DNA from: CAYXAA01 sp964462985 | GTDB lineage: Bacteria > Pseudomonadota > Alphaproteobacteria > Rhizobiales > Stappiaceae | Direction: 5' to 3' | Length of the DNA: 13,852 nucleotides | Assembly: GCA_964462985.1 (NCBI GenBank) | Contig: CAYXAA010000063.1 | Span: 1-13,852, forward strand | The notes under the pieces: model-generated | What the model was told of the DNA's origin: nothing | Databases searched by the model: none | The model's input: only the letters and a program-made list of their open reading frames with translations | Shown here: positions 1-7,336 of the stretch, one piece after another | Layout: the number at the start of each line of letters is the position of its first letter | How positions within the stretch are numbered: position 1 is the first letter of the stretch | Program-made: the position numbers and the translations under genes

Positions 1-1
1 G

Positions 2-199
2 GCACTCAACCGACTGATGGACGGCCGCACCACGCTCGTGATCGCCCACCGCCTCGCAACCGTACGTCACGCCGACCGCATTCTGGTGCTCGACCGCGGC
101 CGTGTCGTCGAAAGCGGCACCCACGCCGAGCTGTTCGCGCACGGCGGGCTCTACAAGCGGCTGTGCGACCTGCAGTTCCGCGATAGCGCGGCGGCCTAG
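2..199 (+). CDS. ABC exporter, C-terminal fragment of the ATPase domain (5' end outside window)
   Basis: The open frame enters from the left edge and stops at TAG 197-199, giving the last 65 residues of the protein. The visible part is the end of a nucleotide-binding domain of the MsbA/fused-exporter type: the H-loop in TTLVIAHRLATV, then RILVLDRGRVVESGTHAEL and GGLYKRLCDLQF. This H-loop and tail pattern is typical of half-size exporters in which a six-helix membrane domain precedes the ATPase on one chain. The protein would sit in the inner membrane and export a lipid, peptide, drug or glycan. Substrate cannot be told because the membrane domain and Walker A are outside the window. The next gene converges on it, with 53 bp between the two stop codons, so it ends its own transcription unit. 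Confidence 0.9.
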   Translation, partial: ALNRLMDGRTTLVIAHRLATVRHADRILVLDRGRVVESGTHAELFAHGGLYKRLCDLQFRDSAAA

Positions 200-209
200 G
201 CTGTCTCAT

Positions 210-270
210 CGCTCCAGGAGCGTAGCCCGAAGGTTCCCTTGCACGGGCTGCGTCATTGCTCCGCAATGAC
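210..270. terminator. Cluster of inverted repeats between two convergent genes
   Basis: Three short inverted repeats crowd into about 60 bp where the plus-strand exporter and the minus-strand 681-residue gene converge. They are CGCTC/GAGCG (210-214/218-222), AGCCCG/CGGGCT (224-229/244-249) and a perfect 8-bp GTCATTGC/GCAATGAC with a 3-nt centre (252-259/263-270). The last spans the minus-strand stop codon. None has a clear downstream T-run, so a Rho-independent terminator is not proven. A bidirectional terminator or RNA 3'-end stabiliser is the likely role by position. Confidence 0.35.
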
Positions 271-2298
271 CTTTGCGTTCAACACGTCTGCAATCTGACC
301 CGGTGCGGCGGCAGCAAGGCCGAGGAGCTGCGTTACGGGCACTGGCTGGGTCGGGGTGAGGGACACCTCCAGCCTCTTGCCGGTCCTGAAGAACGTCTTG
401 AGCGCCTCGTGCAACTCCTGGCCGAACGGACTTTGGCCGACGGGGCCGAGTTCGGCGATGGCCTGATCGGCGAGGCCAAGCGCGAGGGTTTCGGTCGAGA
501 GCTTCGCCTCGGCTGCCTGGCGCTGGAGAAAGGCCGTCATTGCTTTGGCGTCGGTGATCAGGAGGCGCCCCCCGATCACCGTCGCCGTTGCCAGTGCCTC
601 CTGAGCCTGCTCCGGGTGTTCGAACACCGTGCGGGAGATGCCGCCGAAGGTCAGCGAAAGCTCGACCCGTACGCCGTTCTCCAGCCGCATATCGAGGCGT
701 TCCAGCCGAAGTTGTTCGGTTTCCTCGTCCCACTTCAGTCGGAGCGCGTCACCGTAGCTGACGACGGTCAGACCTGCTGCCTCGAGGGCCTGGCGCACCG
801 TGGCGTCGTCGATCAGGTCGAGCGGCAGGCGAAGACCGTCAATGTCCGACTTGATCGCCGTCGGAATCGGGCCGATGAAGTTTCCCATGGCAAGGCGCGC
901 CCGGTTCAGGCCTGCGCCTGCGCCGGCATCACCGGGCAAAGCTGTTGCCAGGCGTCGGATTTCGAGCCGTCCAAGCGTCGGCACCAGGGGCAGGATATCC
1001 GCGATCTCCGGGGTCGGCGCCTTCGGCGAGGCGACGTCGAGATAGGAGATAAACGGCGCTGTCGTGAGGTCCTCCAGCGCAACGCGCGAAAGGGTGACGG
1101 AACCCAGCTGCGGGGAAGACAGAGCCAGACCCTCGAGGGCCAACAGGCCGACGCCTGCGGAGGACGCGTCGCGCACGATGATCCGGTCCAGGGCCGCCGT
1201 TGCGCCTGGTGCGTTGAGCGCGGCCGCCTCAAACTCGACCCGATCCAGCGAGAAGCCATCGGCGATCTGCAGGATCTCCTTGGCGAATGCGGTCTCGTCG
1301 AGCGCCTCACCGCTTACAGCCGAGTCTGCAAGAGCAAGCACATCGATTGGCTCGCCGTCCATCTCGAACGTGAAGCCTTCCATGCGGACCTTGCGCAGGG
1401 CGGCCGTGCCCCCGGGAAAATCAACGGAGATGTCGTTGATCTCGGACTCGGCGAGAAACTCGGTCGAGGCCGTTGCATCCTGCGGCAGGATCGCCAGCGC
1501 GCGGAACAACGGACGAAGATCGATGTTGCGGGCCGTGTAGCGCCCGGTCGTGACCTGGACCCTATGCACGGTATCGCTGCCATCCATGTTTGCCAGCGTT
1601 TGCTCGGACGTGATCCGGGAAACCGACTCTTCCTCGACGGTACCGTCCTCGATGCCAAAGACCACGACCTCCTCGTAGCGGTCATTCGTCCTGGTGCCAT
1701 CGGGTATCGTCGTTATGATGTCGACGGCTCCGACCGTCGCCGACGCCATGCGCATATCAAGGACGAGGCGGAGCCAGTCGCGATAGCGCGACACCGGTCT
1801 GGCCGGATCAGCGTCAAGGAGCGGGAGCCGAGGCGAAAACAGACCGAAGGCTTCAAGGTCGTGGTAGCGGACGCGGCTTTCGAAGCTCCCGGCGTCCGCC
1901 GACTGGTTATCGGTGGCCGCGTGCGGCGTGAGGGTTCCAGTGACCGTGGTCTCAAGGATGCCCGGGATCGTCAGTTGGTCGATGCTGAAACCGGCGTCGG
2001 TCTCGGCGGGACGCCTGAAAAGGACCTCGCTTGCCTCAACTGCAAGCTGAACATCCAGGCGCCCTTCCTCGGTGTCAAAGCTCAGCGGAACCGTGATCTT
2101 GAGGGCGTCGAGGCGGGCGCCACCGTCGACTTCTTCCAAAGCGCCGTGCTCAACCGCAACCGCATCGTTTGCGCCGATTTCCGCGAGCCAGCCGGCGACC
2201 ACGTCTGTCGCCGGATCGGCACCGGCCGATCCTGTGGCAGCCACGAGACCCGCCGCAATCAGGCTGGCCGCTGCGGTTCGCTTCAAAAGGCGGAGCAT
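253..2298 (-). CDS. Exported protein of unknown function, 681 aa (larger paralogue of a tandem pair)
   Basis: I do not recognise a named family. The protein starts MLRLLKRTAAASLIAAGLVA and carries a clear Sec-type signal peptide, probably cleaved after the AGA of GSAGADPATD, so it should be periplasmic or envelope-associated. The start at 2298 was chosen over an upstream in-frame start at 2382 because a strong GGAGGTG (2304-2310) lies just upstream and the signal peptide begins there. The body is rich in alternating hydrophobic/polar strands, with recurring phrases such as LDxIxV and LxGLxLxSP. This looks like an all-beta, repetitive fold reminiscent of AsmA/DUF945-like envelope proteins, but that is only an impression. 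Residues ~505-681 align by eye with the C-terminus of the next upstream gene: FGGISRTVFE with LGGVTRAVYE, and TPTQPVPVTQLLG with SPAAPVTFAQIMG. The N-terminus of the mature protein (DPATDVVAGWLAEI) also resembles that gene's. It is probably co-transcribed with that gene and the kinase. Confidence 0.8.
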   Translation of the reverse strand: MLRLLKRTAAASLIAAGLVAATGSAGADPATDVVAGWLAEIGANDAVAVEHGALEEVDGGARLDALKITVPLSFDTEEGRLDVQLAVEASEVLFRRPAETDAGFSIDQLTIPGILETTVTGTLTPHAATDNQSADAGSFESRVRYHDLEAFGLFSPRLPLLDADPARPVSRYRDWLRLVLDMRMASATVGAVDIITTIPDGTRTNDRYEEVVVFGIEDGTVEEESVSRITSEQTLANMDGSDTVHRVQVTTGRYTARNIDLRPLFRALAILPQDATASTEFLAESEINDISVDFPGGTAALRKVRMEGFTFEMDGEPIDVLALADSAVSGEALDETAFAKEILQIADGFSLDRVEFEAAALNAPGATAALDRIIVRDASSAGVGLLALEGLALSSPQLGSVTLSRVALEDLTTAPFISYLDVASPKAPTPEIADILPLVPTLGRLEIRRLATALPGDAGAGAGLNRARLAMGNFIGPIPTAIKSDIDGLRLPLDLIDDATVRQALEAAGLTVVSYGDALRLKWDEETEQLRLERLDMRLENGVRVELSLTFGGISRTVFEHPEQAQEALATATVIGGRLLITDAKAMTAFLQRQAAEAKLSTETLALGLADQAIAELGPVGQSPFGQELHEALKTFFRTGKRLEVSLTPTQPVPVTQLLGLAAAAPGQIADVLNAKVIAEQ

Positions 2299-2321
2299 CG
2301 CGTCACCTCCCAGGAGGGCGG

Positions 2322-2345
2322 GCGGGACGGTGACCACCGTCCCGC
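2322..2345. promoter_or_regulatory. Perfect 11-bp inverted repeat in the leader of the 681-aa gene
   Basis: GCGGGACGGTG (2322-2332) and CACCGTCCCGC (2335-2345) are exact reverse complements separated by 2 nt. The element lies about 12 nt upstream of the Shine-Dalgarno sequence of the minus-strand 681-residue gene and about 100 nt after the stop of its paralogue. As DNA it could be an operator for a dimeric regulator. As RNA it would be a very stable hairpin that could protect or separate the downstream message. It lacks a T-run, so it is unlikely to be a classical terminator. Confidence 0.5.
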
Positions 2346-2413
2346 AAATGTGATGACGGGGCCGGCGCGGCACCAAACACACCTGCTCGCACCGGTTCTC
2401 CCGGTTGTTGCGG

Positions 2414-2433
2414 GGAGCGTGGCGTCGCGCTCC
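2414..2433 (-). terminator. Weak hairpin after the 396-aa gene
   Basis: GGAGCG (2414-2419) and CGCTCC (2428-2433) form a 6-bp stem with an 8-nt loop, starting 11 nt downstream of the minus-strand stop codon at 2445. The surroundings are GC-rich with no T-run. It may reduce read-through into the 681-residue gene or be chance in high-GC DNA. Confidence 0.2.
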
Positions 2434-2444
2434 GCGCGTTAATG

Positions 2445-3635
2445 TCAGTTTTCGTTGGCCGAGATTGCGACGCCCAGAACGTCCGGCAGGCTCTGCGGCG
2501 CCATCATTGCCGTTCCCATGATCTGGGCGAAGGTGACGGGCGCTGCCGGGGAAGCAACCGCACGCAGCGACTTAGGCTCCTTCAGAAAGGAGACAAGCGC
2601 GGTCTCGACCTTGCTCTGGAACGACGGATTGTCGAGGATCGCCAGCATCATCGGAATGGAAGCCGAGATCTGCTGGACGAAAGCGGCCCGATCGGTTCCA
2701 GCTTCCCGGGCCTGATGATCGAGCACCCGGTCAATGATCGAATCGTTGTCGAGCTGGATTGTCATCGCCGAAACCGTGACTCCCTGCAGGAGCGCCATGG
2801 CCTTTTCGGGATCGTTCTGCACCTTGCCGAGTTCTTCGTAAACGGCCCGGGTGACGCCGCCGAGTTTGGCAGTGAAGGCAAGGGTACCGACCTCGTCGCT
2901 TCGGATCGTCAGGCCGTCCAGAAGCACATCTCCGGTGTCCGGCTCCCAGGTGCCGACAATATCCATTGACAGCACGATTTCGTCGTAGCCGAGGTCGGAA
3001 AGCATCTTCTGCCCGTCCTCGTCGAGATCTGCCTTGGCGATGGTGATGCCTTCGACATGTGCGGAGCCGGCTGTCGGCAGGTCGCCGTCCATTTCGTCGA
3101 CGGTAGCACTGATCCGCCCGATCTTGAGGCTGCCGTCATCCTCGGTCCTGATGGCGATGCCCGTCAGTTCCGCTGTCTTGTAGGACGGCGCTATTGCCTC
3201 GGACGGACCGGAGGCGGTAATGGCCTCGGGTGCCGGTATCGAGACATCGACGCTCTCGATGGTTTCGACGGAGAGGGCGCCCTTGCCATCCTCGATCGTG
3301 AGGCCGGTAAGGGAGAACGAGGCGGCCTTCAATCGGCCGTCGGACTGAATCTCTGGATCCTCTAGAGAGATTTCCTTGATGGACAGAGTCGAGGTTTCAC
3401 CCTCCTGCGTCATCTCCGCGGCTACGCCGGTAACAGTTACCGTGTCGCCGTCTTCGGTCACGCCATCCACGGACGTCACCTTGCCACCGCCGGCCTCAAG
3501 GATCTTGAGCAGGTGATCAGCAGCGTCATTGCCAGTTGGATCGAACGCAAGCGCCGGTTGCACGAGCAGGCTGGACATCGCCAGCGCGCAGGCAAGCGTG
3601 AGTGCCGTCGCCGGCCTGCCTTTGAAGAATGCCAT
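2445..3635 (-). CDS. Exported protein of unknown function, 396 aa (smaller paralogue)
   Basis: The start at 3635 (MAFFKGRPATALTLACALAM) has GGGAG at a good distance upstream and opens directly with a signal peptide, probably cleaved at VQPALA|FDPTG. A longer in-frame reading to 3902 would run into the kinase gene and lacks this logic. The mature protein is acidic, rich in Thr/Val/Ile strands and has no membrane segment after the signal, so it is probably a soluble periplasmic or surface protein. Residues ~212-396 form a module shared with the downstream 681-residue protein. The module has a beta-rich start with LGGVTRAVYEELG, a helical stretch (MTIQLDNDSIIDRVLDHQ) and a conserved tail ending APVTFAQIMGTAMMAPQSLP. 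I cannot name a Pfam family. It lies 71 bp downstream of the kinase gene on the same strand, so one transcript is plausible. Function is unknown; a structural or ligand-binding envelope role is more likely than an enzyme because no catalytic motif is visible. Confidence 0.8.
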   Translation of the reverse strand: MAFFKGRPATALTLACALAMSSLLVQPALAFDPTGNDAADHLLKILEAGGGKVTSVDGVTEDGDTVTVTGVAAEMTQEGETSTLSIKEISLEDPEIQSDGRLKAASFSLTGLTIEDGKGALSVETIESVDVSIPAPEAITASGPSEAIAPSYKTAELTGIAIRTEDDGSLKIGRISATVDEMDGDLPTAGSAHVEGITIAKADLDEDGQKMLSDLGYDEIVLSMDIVGTWEPDTGDVLLDGLTIRSDEVGTLAFTAKLGGVTRAVYEELGKVQNDPEKAMALLQGVTVSAMTIQLDNDSIIDRVLDHQAREAGTDRAAFVQQISASIPMMLAILDNPSFQSKVETALVSFLKEPKSLRAVASPAAPVTFAQIMGTAMMAPQSLPDVLGVAISANEN

Positions 3636-3706
3636 TTCAATCTCCCAGTCCCAAGGGTTTCTCAGCTTGTCGCGCCCTGCTCGCGTGCCCGTACGATGCT
3701 GCAGTT

Positions 3707-4666
3707 TCAGGCCTCGGGCAAGCGATGCGATGCAATCTCTGGATCTGCCGGGCGGGCATCGGTTGTTGCGTCGACTATGCGCTCGGGCCAGCGTTCGGCT
3801 GCTTGCTGGACGTCGGCAACCGTCGGACAGCTGTTTTCGTTGCCAAGATGCTGGATCGCATGTGCGGACGCCGCCCGTGCAAAGCGGAAATGCTCTTCCC
3901 ACCCGGCCTCCGGACGTGTGAGGCGGGAATAGAGATAAGCACCGTGAAAAATGTCACCGGCGCCGCTGGTATCGATGACCAGCGTCGCTGGTACGTCGAG
4001 CGCGGGCATGTGCCGGATCTCGCTGTCGCCCTCAAACCAGTAGAGCCCACGCTCGCCGAGGGTGACGCCGCCGACCCTGCAACCCTTTGCCCGCAGATAG
4101 TCCAGCGTGCCGGCCGGGTCGAGGCCCAGGCGGGTGCAGAACAGTTCCGAAACGACGGCAACATCGATCGATTCGAGCAGGGCGTCGGTATCAGGACGCA
4201 CCGTTCCGCCGTCGAGCGAGGTGAGAATGCCGGCTTTCCGGCATTCTCGGGCATAGTAGAGGGCCGCGTCGGCCATATGGCCATCAAGGTGCAGCGCCCG
4301 GCAGCCCGTGAGATTGAGGTGCTGGAACGGGTGCAGGAAGTCGGTGTCGCGGCATCGGACGATGGCGCGCTTACCATTGTTCGGCATGATAAAGGACAGG
4401 GAAGACTCGCGGACTTTTCGGCCATGGACCGAGATGCCGTATTTCGCCGCCATGTCGAGGAACATCCGCGCCAGCCAATCGTCCGCCTGCGAACACATCA
4501 GGTCTGGCGCGATCCCCAGCTTGGCGCACGCGAACGCCGCCGTCACCGCATTGCCGCCGAAGCTGACCGCGTAGTCGTGCGCGATGGTCTTTTCGTCTCC
4601 GGTCGGCAGTCTGTCGGTCAGGAAGGTGACATCGACGTAGGCCTGCCCGATGAAGAGTGCCTCCAT
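3707..4666 (-). CDS. PfkB/ribokinase-family carbohydrate kinase, 319 aa
   Basis: The protein has both hallmarks of the PfkB family: the N-terminal substrate-binding glycine motif (VSFGGNAVTAAFACAKLG, residues ~34-51) and the C-terminal ATP/anion-hole motif DTSGAGD (232-238), whose last Asp is the usual catalytic base. Length is normal for the family. Members phosphorylate the hydroxymethyl group of sugars, sugar acids or nucleosides in the cytoplasm using ATP. The sequence does not by itself fix the substrate; ribokinase-like, fructokinase-like, 2-keto-3-deoxygluconate and nucleoside kinase activities are all possible. The start at 4666 was preferred to an in-frame start at 4762 because GGAGGA lies 6 nt upstream and MEALFIGQAYVDVTF is the normal first strand of the fold. 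It is first of three minus-strand genes, followed by two exported proteins of unknown function, and is divergent from the EAL gene. No sugar transporter adjoins it. Confidence 0.92.
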   Translation of the reverse strand: MEALFIGQAYVDVTFLTDRLPTGDEKTIAHDYAVSFGGNAVTAAFACAKLGIAPDLMCSQADDWLARMFLDMAAKYGISVHGRKVRESSLSFIMPNNGKRAIVRCRDTDFLHPFQHLNLTGCRALHLDGHMADAALYYARECRKAGILTSLDGGTVRPDTDALLESIDVAVVSELFCTRLGLDPAGTLDYLRAKGCRVGGVTLGERGLYWFEGDSEIRHMPALDVPATLVIDTSGAGDIFHGAYLYSRLTRPEAGWEEHFRFARAASAHAIQHLGNENSCPTVADVQQAAERWPERIVDATTDARPADPEIASHRLPEA

Positions 4667-4826
4667 TCCATTCCTCCATGATCGGCCCTCGATGATCGAC
4701 TGCGGATCCGGGCGAGACAAGAGGGCAGGTCGCCATCCGACGCCGGCCTCGCCGAGAGCCATCGGTTTAGGACGTGTTTACCAAATTGTTTGATTATGGA
4801 GCGGTCTAATCCACCCGAGTGCTGTT
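4667..4826. promoter_or_regulatory. Divergent intergenic region between kinase and EAL genes
   Basis: This 160-bp gap must hold the promoters for the kinase unit (leftward) and the EAL gene (rightward). The only distinctly AT-rich part is about 4769-4797 (around TTTACCAAATTG and GATTATGG), the likeliest promoter core for one or both directions. I could not assign a convincing -35/-10 pair on either strand. Confidence 0.4.
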
Positions 4827-6434
4827 GTGTCCCGACGCTACGTCGTTTTCCTTCGCACACTGGCTTTGGCGCTGATGTTTTCGATCGCACCTCTGGTCGC
4901 GGCGAACTTCGTGCTGGACGATTTTGCCGAGAGCCAGGCGCGGGCCGAGCTCAGGGGAATGGCCGAACGGTATGTCGCCCGCGGCGAAAAAGCGATCAAC
5001 GATGCGGTCATGGTCCTGCAGCGCCTGTCGAGGGACGGTGTCGTCAGCTGCTCCATGGCAGATCGCGCGGCGTTTCGCACTGCGGTTGCCGGTTCGCCCT
5101 TCGTCCAGAAGGTTGGGGTGGTGGATACAGCAGGCGTTCGCATGTGCATCGTGCCGGATCAGCCGGTCGGCGGCGACGCCATCCTGCCCGCCCTGACATC
5201 GGATGCGCCGCTGGTTGGCATCGGCATGATGGCCGGCGGCTTCGAGGGAACACGGGTTGCGCTTGTGAGCTGGCGGCTCGACAACGGCAATCGTATCTTC
5301 GCGGAGCTCTCCCCGGCGGCAATCTCGATCGATCCCGGTCCCGACTATCTGCGCGCGTTCCGCCGCGCGGAGCTGCGGCTCGGCGACGATGTCGTTTGGC
5401 TGACGTCCGGGGAGACCGAATCGCTGGACGGCGCCGAAATGGCGGCGCCGATGGTGGAGACGGCGTCGTCCAAGAAATATCCGCTTGCCGCAGTCGTCAG
5501 CGCACCGTCGCTGGCCGCAAAACGGCTGGTTCGCGACCTGAAGGTGATCGCAGCGCTGTGCTGTGGCGGTTTTGCCGTTCTCTTCATCGGTGTCAGTGTC
5601 TGGTTCTCGTGGCGGCCGGACAGTGAAGTCGAGGACGAGTTTGTCCAGGCGATCCGGAACGGCGAGTTCATTCCCTACTACCAGCCTGTGATGGATATCG
5701 AGAACGGCCGTCTGCGTGGCTGCGAGGTGTTGATGCGCTGGCAGCGGCCGGACGGCTCGCTGGTATCGCCGGGCCTGTTCATGCCGTTCGCAGAGACGTC
5801 CGGGCATATTTTCGAGATGACCCGCAACCTGATGAAGAAGACCTGCGAGGAGATCGGAGACCTTTACCACGAAAACCCGGAATTCAAGCTGTCCATCAAC
5901 CTGTTCGCCGGCCATTTCGACGATCGTCAGATCATCGACGACATCAAGGCGATCTACGGCCGGTCGCAAATTGCCTATCAGCAGATTGTTGTCGAGGTTA
6001 CGGAACGCCAGCCGCTCTCCAACATGGAGACGGCGCGTAAGATCATCGCCGAACTCCAGTCACTCGGCGTGCGCGTTGCACTCGACGACGTCGGCACCGG
6101 CCACGGCGGGCTCGCCTATCTGCAGAAGCTTGGCATAGACATCATCAAGATCGACAAGATGTTCATCGACAGCCTGGGCACCGATGACAGCTCGACCACC
6201 ATCGTCGATACGATGGTCGAACTCGCCGACAACCTCGGCATGGGCATCATCGCCGAGGGAGTCGAGACGGTGGAGCAGATCGAGCGGCTGCGTGAGCTCG
6301 GGGTCTCATCCGCTCAAGGCTACATCTTCGCCCCGCCGCTGCCGGCGAAGCTCTTCGTCGAGCTGGCGAGAGCCCTCGCCAGCGGGACCGGCGATCCGGT
6401 CGAGCGGATCGAGCAATTGTCCCTGACGGGCTAG
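4827..6434 (+). CDS. Membrane EAL-domain c-di-GMP phosphodiesterase with CSS-like periplasmic domain, 535 aa
   Basis: The layout is a signal-anchor helix (~5-28), a periplasmic region (~29-235), a second membrane helix (~238-260) and a cytoplasmic EAL domain (~268-515). This is the architecture of CSS-motif phosphodiesterases such as PdeB/PdeC of enterobacteria, whose periplasmic Cys pair senses redox state. Here the motif reads CSM (Cys75-Ser-Met) with a second cysteine at 107. The EAL domain keeps the residues expected for hydrolysis of c-di-GMP to pGpG: Gln286 (YYQPV), EVL 300-302 replacing EAL, Asn358, Glu390 (VEVTER), Asp420-Asp421 (LDDVGTG), Lys441 (IKID) and Glu477 (AEGVE). EVL variants with the key Glu are known to be active, so an active enzyme is inferred. 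Translation probably begins at GTG 4827, which gives the full anchor helix; the ribosome binding site is weak. ATG 4875 is in frame but would cut the helix. It is followed by an ABC transporter pair on the same strand after 113 bp. Confidence 0.93.
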   Translation: MSRRYVVFLRTLALALMFSIAPLVAANFVLDDFAESQARAELRGMAERYVARGEKAINDAVMVLQRLSRDGVVSCSMADRAAFRTAVAGSPFVQKVGVVDTAGVRMCIVPDQPVGGDAILPALTSDAPLVGIGMMAGGFEGTRVALVSWRLDNGNRIFAELSPAAISIDPGPDYLRAFRRAELRLGDDVVWLTSGETESLDGAEMAAPMVETASSKKYPLAAVVSAPSLAAKRLVRDLKVIAALCCGGFAVLFIGVSVWFSWRPDSEVEDEFVQAIRNGEFIPYYQPVMDIENGRLRGCEVLMRWQRPDGSLVSPGLFMPFAETSGHIFEMTRNLMKKTCEEIGDLYHENPEFKLSINLFAGHFDDRQIIDDIKAIYGRSQIAYQQIVVEVTERQPLSNMETARKIIAELQSLGVRVALDDVGTGHGGLAYLQKLGIDIIKIDKMFIDSLGTDDSSTTIVDTMVELADNLGMGIIAEGVETVEQIERLRELGVSSAQGYIFAPPLPAKLFVELARALASGTGDPVERIEQLSLTG

Positions 6435-6527
6435 CAGACGACCAGGACAACGCCGCTGCCGATCCAATGTGCAACGACGGCGGCCGCTCGGATGACACCG
6501 TCGAAAGAACCGTTGACGGACGGGGCA

Positions 6528-6547
6528 GCGCCAGCTTGGCTTGGCGC
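6528..6547 (+). promoter_or_regulatory. Hairpin abutting the ABC ATPase start codon
   Basis: GCGCCA (6528-6533) and TGGCGC (6542-6547) form a 6-bp stem with an 8-nt loop directly against ATG 6548, where a Shine-Dalgarno sequence would be expected but none is visible. It may limit initiation, or mean that the true start is the in-frame ATG at 6467, which also lacks a good ribosome binding site. Confidence 0.3.
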
Positions 6548-7336
6548 ATGGCAGACTCGACCGCAACCCCTGCGGCGCTCGCCGTTGCGGGTGTCACCTT
6601 CAATTATGGCCGCAAGCGCGTGCTCGACGACGTCTCCTTCAGCGTACGGGCGGGGGAGACGGTCATCCTGCTCGGTCCGAACGGAGCAGGCAAAACGACG
6701 CTGTTCTCGCTTATCTCCGGCCTATTCGCCTCGCGGCGTGGCACGATCACCATTGCCGGACGCGATCTGCGCAGGAATGGGGCATCGGCGCTGGCGCCGC
6801 TCGGGATCGTATTCCAGGCGCAAACCCTGGACCTCGATCTGACGGTTCGGCAAAATCTCCGTTATTTCTGCGCCTTGCGCGGACTTTCGAAGAAGGAGGG
6901 TGATCGTCGCATTGAGGGGGAACTGGCGCGCTTCGGCATGGTGGACCGGCTTGACGACAAGGTGCGGACTTTGAACGGCGGTCATCGCCGCCGGGTCGAG
7001 ATCGCCCGCTCGGTCCTGCATCGCCCGGCGCTGCTCCTGCTCGACGAGCCGACCGTCGGTCTCGACATTCCAACGCGCAGCGCTCTGACTCGGCATCTCC
7101 ACGACATGGCGCGGGCCGACGGGCGGGCCCTTTTATGGGCCACCCACCTGATCGACGAGGTGGAGGAGTCCGACCGCGTCCTGGTGCTGCACCGGGGCCG
7201 GATCGTCGGCGAGGGCTCGCCGGCCGAGCTCATCGCGGCCACCGGAAGTCACGACCTACGCGAGGCCTACGGCCGCCTGACGGCGGATCCGGCATCGAAG
7301 GAGGACAGGGCGTTGGCGGAGGCTGAAAATGCTTGA
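6548..7336 (+). CDS. ABC transporter ATP-binding protein, PQQ-alcohol-dehydrogenase-system type, 262 aa
   Basis: All ATPase motifs are present: Walker A GPNGAGKTT (43-51), Q-loop at Gln90 (IVFQ), a variant signature LNGGHRRRVEIAR (142-154), Walker B LLLLDEPT (162-169) and the H-loop His200 (ATHLIDEV). The combination LDLDLTVRQNLRY plus LNGGHRRRVEIAR matches my memory of the subfamily found beside PQQ-dependent alcohol dehydrogenases (TIGR03864-like), with the PedC-type permease as partner; a family search would settle this. The related LutE of methylotrophs has been linked to lanthanide handling, but that relation is uncertain here. It would power export or import through the downstream permease, whose start codon overlaps its stop by 8 nt. 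The start is uncertain: ATG 6548 begins right at the domain but has no ribosome binding site, while ATG 6467 adds 27 poorly structured residues. Confidence 0.88.
   Translation: MADSTATPAALAVAGVTFNYGRKRVLDDVSFSVRAGETVILLGPNGAGKTTLFSLISGLFASRRGTITIAGRDLRRNGASALAPLGIVFQAQTLDLDLTVRQNLRYFCALRGLSKKEGDRRIEGELARFGMVDRLDDKVRTLNGGHRRRVEIARSVLHRPALLLLDEPTVGLDIPTRSALTRHLHDMARADGRALLWATHLIDEVEESDRVLVLHRGRIVGEGSPAELIAATGSHDLREAYGRLTADPASKEDRALAEAENA

Noticed and set aside
256..2442. Long open frame of 728 codons on the plus strand, antisense to the 681-aa gene
   Set aside because: Its translation is Arg/Gly/Cys-rich low-order sequence with no domain. The opposite strand has a signal peptide, a strong ribosome binding site and a paralogue. 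Long antisense frames are expected in high-GC genomes.
3355..3367. GGATCCTCTAGAG, identical to part of a common cloning-vector polylinker
   Set aside because: The match stops after 13 nt, is in frame within the 396-aa exported protein (reads SLEDP on the minus strand) and flanking sequence is ordinary coding DNA, so it is chance rather than vector contamination.
3636..3902. N-terminal extension of the 396-aa exported protein by 89 residues
   Set aside because: It would hide the signal peptide and overlap the 3' end of the kinase gene; the start at 3635 has its own ribosome binding site.
4806..5969. Minus-strand open frame of 387 codons opposite the EAL gene
   Set aside because: It is antisense to conserved phosphodiesterase motifs and has a Arg/His/Gln-rich shadow-type translation.
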